From Hofstenia miamia (Eukaryota > Xenacoelomorpha > Acoela), in the NCBI GenBank assembly GCA_004352715.1, contig SCFE01000079.1:461393-525392 (forward strand): DNA of 64,000 nucleotides, written 5' to 3'. Below, piece by piece: positions 1 to 11,251 of the stretch (position 1 is the first letter of the stretch; every line of letters starts with the position of its first letter). Below the pieces are notes generated by a model that searched no databases, was not told the origin of the DNA, and saw nothing but the letters and a program-made list of their open reading frames with translations. Position numbers and translations under genes: made by a program.

Positions 1-1456
1 TATATATACAATCATTTTAAGACTATTCAATGACTTTTCTTTGACAAAATGTGCATTTCTATTTTATGTTGTGGTGAGGTGAACATATATAAATTTCTTA
101 ACATGCATTTCTATATATTTTCGTTTAGCAATAAACTGCTCTTTACACTAACCCCAAGCAAAAATTAAGTTTCTTGCTTTAGTTTTGTATGAATTGAAAT
201 CTCGAGAATTTTCTATTTTTATAAATCTTTTCTAAAGAATTCTGAAGCAAACTTCAATAGATTTTTAAAAATCTATTCCATTTAAGAACAAGAAGACATT
301 GCATTGTATTAATTTACGAATCAAACTGCAAAAATCACCTTAAGATTTGTAAATTGCCAACACAAACCCCACAAAAATTTGCACTTGATTTCTGCTTAAG
401 AGGCAAGGTTAAGTGTGTTTCTTTTAAGAGACTGTTAGTTGCCATTGCTAATAAATTTCAGAAATATCTGATGTAAGGTAGATTTTTGGCTTTATTTCCC
501 TTAAACAAACTTTGATATGCAGATATATTTACTCGAAATTGGAATTGCATTCGTGATTTGGAAATCTCTCAACACTAGCTTAAAATTCATACAATAATAA
601 AGATTTAGCCACCTATAATGAATATATAAAAATAATTTCCGGTTTTTTTCTTTCTGTTTGAATCTCGTCAGCTTTGTCAAAAATTTAATTACCATAACTT
701 CCGCCTTGCATATTTTGGTTGAAAATAATTAACAGAAAAATTATACCAACAAGTATAACTATCCTTAAAATAGATATCGTGAACAAATTTAATTACTATC
801 TTGCAGTTATTTTTGTGCAAAGCATGTTCAATCACACATACACTTATTTAAATTGTACAAGCAACTACATGTAGCTGGATAATAGAAAACAGATACTGTT
901 TTTATAATTCAAAGTAAATTTGCTAGCAAAAATCGGAGGCTATTGAAATATTGTAATATTAATATTGTAGTTTTGAAAGAGACTACCTTGTAAATGCAAA
1001 TTTGGCATAGTTCAAGATTATGTTAAAGAGCAGAAGATGCGTCTAAGTTCACTATTTAATTCAAGTATTATTAATTTTTTAAGAATATTTACATAGTCGT
1101 GACTGTCACACGATTGAAAAGATATCATAGTAACCCATAAACACAATTAAAAATTTTGGAAACAAAGAATTTCGTTACTATGTCATTAAGAACATTCCTT
1201 TCAAATGCAATCGCCTAATAAATTAATTTTTCATTCCGAATTCAAAAGTTTTTGTAAATTTTTTAAACAAAAAGTTCTGAACAATGTCTCCCGAAATGAA
1301 TTAATCATCAACCATACATCAATTTTGAACTGGATTTCAATTAGTTTTCTAGAATATTTTACAGAATTATTTTTTAATTACCACTGTGCAATGGTTTTTT
1401 ATATCAAACTAATATTTTCATATTTCATTTTATATTGGATAAATGAGTATATTGAA

Positions 1457-1457
<1 letters not shown>
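1..1457. other. AT-rich non-coding DNA
   Basis: No ORF with coding character is visible on either strand. The sequence is low-complexity AT-rich DNA of the kind expected in introns or intergenic space, with no TIR pair or recognisable transposon motif. Confidence 0.6.
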
Positions 1458-1501
<44 letters not shown>

Positions 1502-2129
1502 TANNNNNNNNNNNNNNNNNNNNNNNNNNNNNNNNNNNNNNNNNNNNNNNNNNNNNNNNNNNNNNNNNNNNNNNNNNNNNNNNNNNNNNNNNNNNNNNNN
1601 NNNNNNNNNNNNNNNNNNNNNNNNNNNNNNNNNNNNNNNNNNNNNNNNNNNNNNNNNNNNNNNNNNNNNNNNNNNNNNNNNNNNNNNNNNNNNNNNNNNN
1701 NNNNNNNNNNNNNNNNNNNNNNNNNNNNNNNNNNNNNNNNNNNNNNNNNNNNNNNNNNNNNNNNNNNNNNNNNNNNNNNNNNNNNNNNNNNNNNNNNNNN
1801 NNNNNNNNNNNNNNNNNNNNNNNNNNNNNNNNNNNNNNNNNNNNNNNNNNNNNNNNNNNNNNNNNNNNNNNNNNNNNNNNNNNNNNNNNNNNNNNNNNNN
1901 NNNNNNNNNNNNNNNNNNNNNNNNNNNNNNNNNNNNNNNNNNNNNNNNNNNNNNNNNNNNNNNNNNNNNNNNNNNNNNNNNNNNNNNNNNNNNNNNNNNN
2001 NNNNNNNNNNNNNNNNNNNNNNNNNNNNNNNNNNNNNNNNNNNNNNNNNNNNNNNNNNNNNNNNNNNNNNNNNNNNNNNNNNNNNNNNNNNNNNNNNNNN
2101 NNNNNNNNNNNNNNNNNNNNNNNNNNNNN
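1458..2129. repeat. TA microsatellite running into an assembly gap
   Basis: About 45 bases of alternating TA with occasional TACA interruptions run directly into Ns at 1504-2129. The gap very likely reflects failure to assemble through the repeat. Long reading frames crossing it are artefacts made of Ile-Tyr and unknown residues. Confidence 0.9.
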
Positions 2130-2226
2130 GAGTGAACTTATTACCATTGTAAATAGATTACTATTGAGTGAACTTATTACCATTGTAAATAGATTACTAT
2201 TGAGTGAACTTATTACCATTGTAAAT
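2130..2226. repeat. 36-bp tandem repeat, about 2.7 copies
   Basis: The unit begins gagtgaacttattaccattg and repeats at 2130, 2166 and 2202 with no visible differences. The last copy breaks off after 25 bases. It begins exactly at the gap edge, so the true copy number is unknown. Units are contiguous with no spacers, which rules out a CRISPR array. Confidence 0.9.
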
Positions 2227-3536
2227 TTAGACATTTTCATCATAATTTATATATTTACAAGAGTAGCAATTAGTAGAAAATGTGATATACATAACAGGCT
2301 AACGTTTCAATAATGCATTGTATCATGCAAGCTGTTCTGTTCGAATATATTCCATATTGTGTGCGTCCGTTAAATAAAATTAATCAGATATTTTTTTATA
2401 AAATTGGAAAACAATAATAAGGAAATATTTGATATTTCACATTTAAATACTTTCTCTTCTATTTTTAAGATTAATTGCATCAATGATAAATGTTTAAATC
2501 AAATTTTGCAATTTGTGCACTTGAGGTAGATAGTGAACAGTTCGATTCTATCAATTGCTTCTGGGGAATGGCTGCATGTCAAAAACAACATTCATAAATC
2601 ACTGTGACAACTTAAAATACAATTTGAAAGTGATCGTAAGATTACGTTCCTAATTAAATACGTCATCCCGCAATTAAAATTTGGGAAGTCGCTTTGCTCG
2701 ACTGCATGCCAAAAATGCTTCGGTTTGAAAAAAACACATTAGCGCAATGCAGCTTTAGACCGTTTTCAGAAAAACTAAAGGCCCTTGGAAAATTGAATAA
2801 ACTTTCAATTCTTGATCACATATCTTACTTCAATAATTAAAATGTGAAAAAAATGGTAAATCTAATTAAATGGACACTAAAAATCAGCAACTGCGCATTA
2901 TTGATACTGAAATGTTTTCATAAATAACAGAAAAACACTAAAGGCATATATAAAAATCATTTCAGGGTACACGATTAAAACCAGAACAATTTCTTAACAT
3001 ATAAGTACAATGCTGGGGGTAAAGGGGGGAGGCATGCCCCAGTGCCCCTATTTTCAACAAAATATAACATATTTTTCGGAATCACATGGCGACACTTTCT
3101 ATTAAATATTAATTTGTTTAAGGTATACATTTATATAGGAATTACTTCTGCGACCATTAAGAAAACTGAAAAATATTTTTGCAAATAGTAATGCTTACTG
3201 ATCAGAAATTCTATAAATATGAGAATAGCTGTCCTAAAAAATGTGGCGTCTAAAACAGCTGAATAACTAACTTAACTTGACATGACGGTAATCCGTTGAA
3301 GAGTTCAAATAGAAGGCATACAGACATATTGCAAAAAGGAACCCAATCACATAAGTTATATCTTGGTTACTTAAATCCTTTAGATAGCCCCCTATAAATC
3401 GTATTTTCGAGGTGACAACTTTCATAATTTGTTTCACCAATCAATAACTTTTTCAAGTATTACAAAACCTCTATTTCGCTCAAGAAATTAATGTTTTATC
3501 TGGTGATGGACTATTAAAATTTATGTATATAATTTT

Positions 3537-3538
<2 letters not shown>
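2227..3538. other. AT-rich non-coding DNA
   Basis: No coding region is recognised. A short GC-richer patch near 3012-3055 (G-run, then ggcatgccccagtgcccc) looks like the end of an old DNA transposon, but no partner end was found. Confidence 0.5.
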
Positions 3539-3568
<30 letters not shown>

Positions 3569-3688
3569 NNNNNNNNNNNNNNNNNNNNNNNNNNNNNNNN
3601 NNNNNNNNNNNNNNNNNNNNNNNNNNNNNNNNNNNNNNNNNNNNNNNNNNNNNNNNNNNNNNNNNNNNNNNNNNNNNNNNNNNNNNNN

Positions 3689-3719
<31 letters not shown>
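3539..3719. repeat. TA microsatellite split by a 120-N gap
   Basis: Pure TA repeats at 3539-3568 and 3689-3719 flank Ns at 3569-3688. This is most simply one long TA microsatellite that failed to assemble. Confidence 0.9.
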
Positions 3720-3721
<2 letters not shown>

Positions 3722-4792
3722 GAAAGCATAACATAATTTTAAACAGTGTAAACCATATATAATATTTTTAAATATAGGCCCTTATTATTTGATATTTGAT
3801 CAACTTTTAGAGATCAAAACTCTTTTGTCTTGATCGAATAGTGCAAAAATCAGATCTATTCAATGTAATGATTGGCTTACAAGCTCGTTAAGTATCTTCA
3901 TTAATTGTGAAGACGAGATCAAATATAATAAATAAAATGAAATTCATTAATTAGATTTATAAATAGTTATACATATATATAGACAATCCACCATGTCACA
4001 CTACATCGTGGTAACTTGCTTGACTCGATTTCCCAGAGGTGCATTCAGGACTTTTTATTTACGGCCTATGTCACAATGTATCTCCAAAAATTATGACTCA
4101 TGCCATGAAAATATGTGCAAAAAGACAATTAACCTCTGTTTACCACAATTGAAATAGTTAGAAATTCGTTAAATATAATGAGATTAACAGTGCGGGGAAA
4201 AGAATAAAAAATAATTAATTTCTGCGTTCTAATATCATTCATTTTTGTATTTAATGGCATGCTATATTTCATTAGTCAACATTGATCCCTACATCTATTA
4301 CTTGGCTTAAGAATATGGACACACTCAAAATACGTCACATATGATCCACCATTAAGTCATAATTATACTGTGAGGTCACTGATAAAGTTGATCTACAATT
4401 CATTTGGACTAAGGTAATTAAGGAATTCGGATTATGATGACAATGATAGTTTACTTCATTCTAAGCAAAAATGAATGAAATCTGAAATTGATTGTTCAAA
4501 GATCTATAAAAACATATCTAAATTATAACATTCATATTTATTCTCATGATTTGAATTCACAAAACAGCATTATCTTTGATATAATTACCTTAATTTACCT
4601 TAAATATTAAATATTTTTTTTTGCAAAGAGATCCTTACATTTGAAAAGGGGTCATATTACAGTAAAAGTGCAATTTTTAAAGGTATTGCGGATAAGTGAT
4701 TTTTCCTTCAGATTTAACTAAGAATATTATATCTATTATTTAAAGTAGAGTGGTAAATTTGGAAATTTGATATGTATATGCAATTTAAATAT
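3720..4792. other. AT-rich non-coding DNA
   Basis: No ORF, TIR pair or RNA gene could be supported in this stretch. Confidence 0.5.
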
Positions 4793-4814
4793 TATATATA
4801 TATATATATATATA
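4793..4814. repeat. TA microsatellite hosting a Tc1-like insertion
   Basis: A short TA run ends exactly at the terminal inverted repeat of the Tc1-like element that follows. TA is the obligatory target of this superfamily, so the repeat was a natural landing site. After the gap, TA repeats resume at 5576-5589. Confidence 0.8.
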
Positions 4815-5247
4815 GTACTGGCCAAAAGTTTGGGAACACTTTCCAAATTTAGAAATTTTTGTATTTTAGGCTAAAAAACGCAATGTAGAAACAAAATAAT
4901 AACACAATGTAGAAACAATATGATAACACCATATAAAAAGTAAATAGTTAATTCAGAAAAACTCACTAATATTTTGTATGTCCGCCATTATTGGCCAAAC
5001 ACGCAGCAATGCGATTTGACATTGACTCGGCCAGCTTTCTACAATAATCATCAGTAATCTCTGTGCATCATACCACTTTAATTTGCTCCTTCAGATCGTC
5101 GAGTGATGTGCATTGGCGCTTCCTCAGACAGTTTTTGATGTGATGCCAGCAATTTTCTTTGACGTTGAGGTCTGGGGAGTTTCCCGGCCAGTTCTCAAGG
5201 ACCCGAAAGTCTTGTGATGCAATCCACTGTTTCACAACCTTGGAGCT
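4813..5247 (-). mobile_element. Tc1-like DNA transposon, 3' end, cut by a gap
   Basis: The element starts with a Tc1-type terminal repeat (tactggccaaaagtttggga at 4816) just after TA dinucleotides. An untranslated stretch follows, then the transposase 3' end on the minus strand. The rest of the element falls in the gap at 5248-5575. The far terminal repeat is not seen after the gap, where only TA microsatellite appears. The gap is shorter than a complete Tc1 element would need, so its size is probably nominal or the copy is deleted internally. Confidence 0.9.
4966..5247 (-). pseudogene. Tc1-like transposase, C-terminal part, nonsense-mutated
   Basis: Translation on the minus strand gives the C-terminal third of a Tc1/mariner DDE transposase, the enzyme that cuts and re-inserts the element at TA sites. 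Visible landmarks are the WPGNSPDLNVKENCW block, which carries the third catalytic acidic residue of the DD34E triad (Glu in KEN), the helix ending KLAESMSNRI, and the terminal GGHTKY before a stop at 4966. One in-frame TGA at 5068-5070, where the family normally has Trp, breaks the frame. The first two catalytic Asp residues would lie inside the gap. The copy is inactive. The family assignment rests on the strongly conserved SPDLN..EN motif and is secure. Confidence 0.9.
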
Positions 5248-5589
5248 NNNNNNNNNNNNNNNNNNNNNNNNNNNNNNNNNNNNNNNNNNNNNNNNNNNNN
5301 NNNNNNNNNNNNNNNNNNNNNNNNNNNNNNNNNNNNNNNNNNNNNNNNNNNNNNNNNNNNNNNNNNNNNNNNNNNNNNNNNNNNNNNNNNNNNNNNNNNN
5401 NNNNNNNNNNNNNNNNNNNNNNNNNNNNNNNNNNNNNNNNNNNNNNNNNNNNNNNNNNNNNNNNNNNNNNNNNNNNNNNNNNNNNNNNNNNNNNNNNNNN
5501 NNNNNNNNNNNNNNNNNNNNNNNNNNNNNNNNNNNNNNNNNNNNNNNNNNNNNNNNNNNNNNNNNNNNNNNNNNNTATATATATATATA
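5248..5589. other. Assembly gap plus TA repeat
   Basis: Ns fill 5248-5575 and a short TA run follows. The missing sequence should contain the N-terminal two thirds of the Tc1-like transposase gene. Confidence 0.85.
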
Positions 5590-6607
5590 CGTTTTTCTAA
5601 ACAGTTGTAATTTTTTAAGTTTGAATTTGATAAAAGAGATTTCTTACAATCGAATGTGACTGAAATGCTATAGACTAATGCGTGAAGACTGCAATTAGAT
5701 CAGTCTAGAAATTCAATGAAATTCATTGACTTGTTTCCTTAACCAGTGGGAAGTGAGATATTCTTTAAAAAGGTATAAAATCAACTTTAACTGTTCCGTT
5801 AAAAAGATCTTAACAACTCTTGTATAAAAAGAAAAATGCATTTGAAATAATTTAAGACGACGCATTTCCTTAATGTATGATTTATTTAATTAACGGTTGA
5901 ACGTTGGAAACGTGCATTCTTTGATGCGGTGTGCTTTTAGTGGGAGAATTAAACAAAAATTCCCGACGCTTAGCATTATCTAACTTTTTATGGAAGACTT
6001 CGAGTCTGCATAGCCAACACATATCGTATTGAAACTGTATTTCAACGGGGATTTATAAGCATTAATTTGGTATTAGTTCTAATGTTACTTGTTCTATATT
6101 GTCATAAGCATGCACAACATAGGTCATGAAAAGTTTATCGAAATCACTCTACATCTTTGGTCGGTTCAAACGTTTTCAATTCGGACATTGATTCGGAAAT
6201 TATTCAGCTAGATCATGTATGATCCATATTGTCTGTTCCTCCTTTTGTATCATTGTAGACATTGATTATTTCAAGGACTCCGTTTGGGTTCGATTTCAGT
6301 AGATGTGTGCATATTTGACAGTATCAACACATGTGTGACCTTCTGAAAAATAATATTCAGATGACTTTTTTCAAGTGCATGTGTACATTGACAGATTTGG
6401 AATACTACGACGGTTTGTACGAAAGGTACTACAACCGTTGTTTTTTTCATTAATGCATCAAGTATGCTTGTCGACCAATTAGCAAGCCTTTATACAAGCA
6501 TAAGTGTCATAGCGACTCTAAATCGACTAGAAAATGGATGTGAAACATACAGGTTATTTAGAACCCTAAAAAATCCAGAAATATCTATCTTTTCTTACGA
6601 AGATAAA

Positions 6608-6720
6608 AATCGCCATTGTTGCGGTATACCGCTGTAAAATTTCATTTATTGCGGTGGTTTGCGGTAAAAACGAACATTGCGGTGGTTAGCGGTGACGTTT
6701 TTTTCTCTGCGGTGTAAATA
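6608..6720. repeat. GCGGT-motif cluster, possible hAT-type remnant
   Basis: The pentamer gcggt occurs six times or so in about 110 bp, including the perfect 12-bp palindrome gcggtataccgc at 6621-6632. Clusters of short repeated motifs are typical of sub-terminal transposase-binding regions of hAT elements. No matching terminal repeats or target duplication were found, so the boundaries and superfamily are inferred. Confidence 0.35.
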
Positions 6721-7334
6721 ATTTTACAAATCCTGTGCTGCCCTCATCTCTATTACTTACAATTTCGGCCAATATCCTCATTGTTAATTTCTTCTAAAAT
6801 ATTAATCTCTTATTAGCCATCATCATTTATTTTATCTTTTTGGGTACCATTGAAGGTTTGCAAATAATGCGGTAAGTTGGTTTGATTGTCGGCAGCTAAG
6901 TATGATAAATGAATGAAAATTGGATGCCTTCATTAAGCTGTTGCATATCTATAATTCACTCATTCGATGAATGATTTATCATGATTATGAGCATAGTTTG
7001 ATTATCAAAGTATACAGCTATTACTCAAATAACTATAATCACATTTGCAAATGAAACAATAGATGATTTATTACAGAAATAATATTATTTGTTTGTGGAA
7101 TGACTTAAATCACCCCAAACGCCCTTCGACCTATAAAGGTTGAATGTACATTATTTAACTAAGCAAATACGAAAAACACATATTTGGATCCACAACTCAT
7201 CTCGGAGCAAAAACAACTGATTAATCCCTCATCTAATGGGTCAGATATTCAACGTTTTGACAAGAGCTATATAATAACATATTCGTACTTAGAATGAGTT
7301 GAAATTATCCTGCCTCAATGGTGGGGCCTAGGAG

Positions 7335-7364
7335 CAAGCCCCTCCCCCCCTAAATACGCCCCTG
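7335..7364 (+). mobile_element. End of a hAT-type MITE (tacgcccctg family)
   Basis: The sequence ends taaatacgcccctg, close to the right terminal repeat of the elements at 35427-35645 and 36253-36493, preceded by a similar C-rich stretch. The matching left end was not located, so this is a fragment. Confidence 0.4.
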
Positions 7365-8060
7365 GATGAGCAAATAACTTTTAAGAATAAATACAAAAAT
7401 ATTTCACATGGAGAGTATTAGAAAGAATTAACAATAATCATCCAAAGCCATCTTGTCTTAACGTAATGCCATCTTATATTAACTTCAAACTGTTTGCTAA
7501 ATTTTCGAAAATCTAGCAATTTGGCCATTATTTTCAATAAGTTTGCTTTTAAACATACCCCATATAAATTATATTAGATTTTAATTTTTTACAAAATTTA
7601 TTATTGAGAATAACTCCCTAACTTAAGTTGTAGAAATTTCATAATATTTCTAACAATAAACTATAAAATATTACTAAGTCTATGCAGCGGGTCATTTACA
7701 TAACCTAACTGAATTTTACATATAAGTAATAAATGAAGTCGTTCCCTGTAATTTTTTGTACTACGTTGCACTAAAAATCTAGAAACATATAAGAGCATTT
7801 ACATGTACAAACACGAAATATTTACCAGTGTAATAAACATATTTATGTGTTCCTACATTTTACTATAATGACAAATGGAGATAGTTTCACGATTAAATTT
7901 TTTTTTAAGATTTACTCAAGGAATTAGTGTTAACGTAGTAAAAGCATAAATCGTTTTTGAAATGATAAGCATTCCTTTCAAAAATAGCCACATTTAATCT
8001 CGCGTAGGATGACTGTAACTTAACACCTACTTATTTTATGACATTCGATATATCATAATC

Positions 8061-8062
<2 letters not shown>

Positions 8063-8093
<31 letters not shown>
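8063..8093. repeat. TA microsatellite
   Basis: An uninterrupted TA dinucleotide run of about 30 bases. Confidence 0.9.
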
Positions 8094-8095
<2 letters not shown>

Positions 8096-9610
8096 AAAAA
8101 CCGTCTATAGCAGTATTATATATTTAAATAATATAAAATAACATAAATAACAAAATATTTAGTCCTAGTGTATATTCAGAAAAATAGTATTAGTATCTAC
8201 AGCACTTATGCTTACATAAGTGTTAGTAAATATTTCTTAATAATATTTCTTAGCATATTTAAAAAAAATTTTAAATATTTTGAAATTTTTATGTTTTGTA
8301 CTGATCAAAAAGAAATAACTTTTGCAATACAATTTTGCAAGTAAATGCATATGATTCAGTGTTTCGAAAAAAAAACTATAATTATTAATAGAAATTTTTA
8401 ACATATAATACATTTCTTAATATTGATGGGAAGTAAATAGAATCGAAAACCTATTGCTATTTAATTTTAGGAAGGAAACGAAGTATTCTAGTACTATAAA
8501 TATGGCGTAATCCATTATGAATTCATTTAATCGTGAATCATTTGACGTCATGTGCTTAATTATTGGTTGGGACGGCATGCTTATCTTAGTTCATTCTTAT
8601 TGGCTAATGAATTACAGTGATTACACTAAATTTAGATTTATGACCTAAAGGATATCTAAATTTAATCAAAATTTACGATTTTTTTCTAAATATACGCTCT
8701 TGAATTAAAACGGAGATATTATTTTTCATTTTTTAAGAATACAGCAGGTGTAAATACATTATTTGGAAAATACCTCATTATGTGAATATTACAAAAAACT
8801 AAGACAACTCAAAGAAAATACATAATATTTCGTTTTTGATGTTTTGAAAGTCCGCCCATTTAAGGAAAACCGAAGTCGTCTTTGATTTTGCAATGTATTA
8901 AATATTATAATTTTGGTAGCTAAAAGCCATTTTTATAATGGATAGTGCACTGCTTAAATTTAGAACTACTGATTATATTTAATTGGTCTTAATCTGTTAT
9001 TGTCAAATAAGTAAATATTTCATATTCTGGTTTCCATTTAATTTTTTTTACACTTATTATTAAGAAAGTGCAATTCAAAATTCAAAACTGTTCATTTTTA
9101 AGAAGAAAATCATATTAGCACTAATTTTTGATTCATAGAACAATGTCCATTTTAAGAGGCATGGAAATTTTCATCATATGTTGCAGATTATTGAATCTGT
9201 ATATATGTATATATTAGGGTCCATGCCTGACAATTCGGATTTCAAAATAATACTAGAATGTTTACCAATTTTAGGCAAAATTGAAGTTATACCGGTAGAC
9301 TACATTGGAATATGGGAACAGAAATTTTCAATGGGAATGGAAGTAATAAAATTTTGGTCCTGCAACACCCTATATACTGCAGTTGAGACCATTTTCATGT
9401 TCAAATTAATATTTCATGTTATATTGAAATTCCGACATAGTTGTGGATTTGGTGAGCCCCAAGGTAAATACAATATGAAAAAGTTCCTTATAAAACAATA
9501 ATTGCTCATTTAGTACACAAAGTGCCAATGTAGAAATGTATTTGAATTTATATGAATAATACACAAAGTGAGATATTTTTGCAACATGTAAATACACTCA
9601 AATTTCTTAC
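8094..9610. other. AT-rich non-coding DNA, probably intron
   Basis: This lies downstream (minus strand) of the donor site of the exon at 9611-9751, so it would be intron of that gene. A 107-codon plus-strand frame at 9178-9501 has no splice context or recognisable motif. A CRE-like palindrome with two inverted CCAAT boxes lies at 8543-8603. Confidence 0.45.
8543..8603. promoter_or_regulatory. CRE-like palindrome with two inverted CCAAT boxes
   Basis: A perfect tgacgtca at 8543-8550 is followed by attgg at 8562-8566 and 8599-8603. CRE plus spaced CCAAT boxes is a known metazoan promoter combination. No transcript start or adjacent first exon is visible, and such short motifs also occur by chance, so this is only a candidate. 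Confidence 0.2.
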
Positions 9611-9751
9611 CTAGAACAATGATAGATATAATAATAAGTGCCCCACTGGTCCTTCTGCGAGTCATGATGGACCACAATGATAGTATTTGTGCGACGCCAC
9701 CGGAGCCAACGCCGAGCATTAGAAGAACATGTAGATTGTTTGTACCAAACA
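9611..9751 (-). CDS. Candidate tetraspan (claudin/PMP22-like) internal exon
   Basis: On the minus strand a polypyrimidine-ended acceptor (GTTTTTAG, AG at 9753-9752) precedes 141 bases open in one frame, closed by a good donor (TCTAG|GTAAGA at 9611/9610). Both borders are phase 1. The peptide has a hydrophobic helix (about residues 5-24, LLMLGVGSGGVAQ and on), a short basic turn (MTRRRT) and the beginning of a second hydrophobic helix (ALIIISIIVL). This matches TM2, the cytoplasmic loop and TM3 of four-helix claudin/PMP22/EMP-type proteins, which act in cell-cell junctions or as channel auxiliaries. The base composition is visibly richer in G+C than its surroundings. It is phase-compatible with the upstream exon at 48899-49130. 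The gene family is inferred; other multi-pass proteins are possible. Confidence 0.5.
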
Positions 9752-10589
9752 CTAAAAACTCTCATTTAAATTTTCTTAGCATGCAAGAATTCAGAAACCT
9801 TTTTATCTAACTACTTCATAAGCTGAAAAAGGCACAGACTGGGCTGTGCCAGGAAGAAACACGATAAAACCGCATACATTTTTTACTTACTCTACATCAC
9901 GGCCCGAAAACCGTATTTGATGGGTTGAGTAGGCATGGGCCTAAAAAATTCTGCCCGTTCCCATTTCTGAATAAAAACCAGTATTTTCAAAAGCAACAAA
10001 TTCCTGCTTTCTTTACTGTGTAAATTTTTGCTTAGTTATTTATAGTACATAGCAGTATAGCTTCCACATCCTATCTGTTACAGAGTAGAGAATTATTTCT
10101 AGCTAACTTTTTCACAAATCTATTAGTTTTTTACTCAAATCACATTTTCTCACTGAGAAAATTCATTGTAAATTTCAAAAAAGTCGACTTAGATTGAATT
10201 TTGGATTCAGATTGAAAATTCTGGATTGACCAGCAGTGGTTGGGTGATAGCTTCATTCCACATACACGTTATCGATTTATAAGCCTTATATTTCTTTGTT
10301 TCAATCAAAATTGGATTATAATTGCCTTGTAAATGTAATATATATTGCCACGCTAAATTTAAAGGACGATTTTCATTCAAGAGAAATTTGAGTACACAGG
10401 GATGTACATTCATGCAATCTTAGGGGCTTCAGTTCTATATAGTGTATATGGATATTGATTTCAATAAACTAATCAGTAAATGATTAGCCTCTCATAATTA
10501 CCCAATTAAATGGCTAATTCTTAAGCCTCATTCTTCTTTGAATTTTTCAACATTATCGATTGTTTCCCCATATAATTTTTAAATGCCTA
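9752..10589. other. Probable intron sequence with a short perfect hairpin
   Basis: No exon is recognised. At 9831-9850 a 7-bp perfect stem (ggcacag/ctgtgcc) encloses a 6-base loop. Moderately GC-rich text at 9895-9960 resembles transposon ends but has no partner. Confidence 0.4.
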
Positions 10590-10815
10590 CGGGCGTCTGA
10601 ACTGGGCTCATACAGTTTTCCTTCAGAAAACAAAGTGGTTGTTCTCTTTGACATTAGACCGCCTCATTATCTGAACACTGGGTATGGAAATAATTTGAAT
10701 GTTTTTACAAATATCGGATTTTTCATTGAAAAAATTCTCATTTGCATGTACTTCAGGCCGAAGAATAGGTTTTACTACAAATCTTCATCATTTCATGAGC
10801 GGGCCCAACCCCAAA
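10590..10815 (+). repeat. Dispersed repeat family, copy 1
   Basis: This segment aligns, with scattered substitutions and small indels, to the reverse complement of 61345-61575. Shared blocks include cattatctgaacac, ttcattgaaaaaatt, gtacttcaggc and atcatttcatga, in the same order. No long ORF is shared, so it is a non-autonomous or 3' UTR-like repeat. Ends are not sharply defined, and a deletion near 10570 is suggested by the comparison. Confidence 0.85.
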
Positions 10816-10976
10816 GATGCGCCCATGCAAGATTCTTTCAATATTTTTAAACAGACTTGGATAAAATTGTTCAAAATGGGGAAACATCGATTTGTTACTT
10901 AAAAGCAACGCTAGTGAGATGTAGGAATAGAATTAAAAATATTAAAGAACTAGATTTAACAGATCATTTAACTACC

Positions 10977-11251
10977 TATATATATATATATATATATATA
11001 TNNNNNNNNNNNNNNNNNNNNNNNNNNNNNNNNNNNNNNNNNNNNNNNNNNNNNNNNNNNNNNNNNNNNNNNNNNNNNNNNNNNNNNNNNNNNNNNNNNN
11101 NNNNNNNNNNNNNNNNNNNNNNNNNNNNNNNNNNNNNNNNNNNNNNNNNNNNNNNNNNNNNNNNNNNNNNNNNNNNNNNNNNNNNNNNNNNNNNNNNNNN
11201 NNNNNNNNNNNNNNNNNNNNNNNNNNTATATATATATATATATATATATAT
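10977..11251. repeat. TA microsatellite split by a gap
   Basis: TA runs at 10977-11001 and 11227-11251 flank Ns at 11002-11226. Confidence 0.9.

Larger units (their letters stand above)
5590..8062. other. Non-coding DNA with transposon debris
   Basis: No coding exon is recognised. Two GC-richer patches stand out and are listed separately: a GCGGT-motif cluster at 6608-6720 and a transposon-like end at 7335-7364. The rest is unstructured AT-rich DNA. Confidence 0.5.

Noticed and set aside
2130-2226. CRISPR-like repeats
   Set aside because: The 36-bp units are contiguous without spacers, and the window is eukaryotic.
1205-2243. Long reading frames across the first gap
   Set aside because: They consist of unknown residues from Ns plus Ile-Tyr repeats from TA microsatellite; the same applies to frames over the gaps at 3569, 5248, 11002, 15292, 20426, 26951, 31338, 45921 and 53882.
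6285-6300. tRNA B-box-like gggttcgattt
   Set aside because: No A box at the right distance and no cloverleaf could be drawn; similar B-box hits near 13027, 42090 and 61568 fail in the same way.
9178-9501. 107-codon plus-strand frame
   Set aside because: Biased AT-rich composition, no splice borders or domain, and it lies antisense to a presumed intron.
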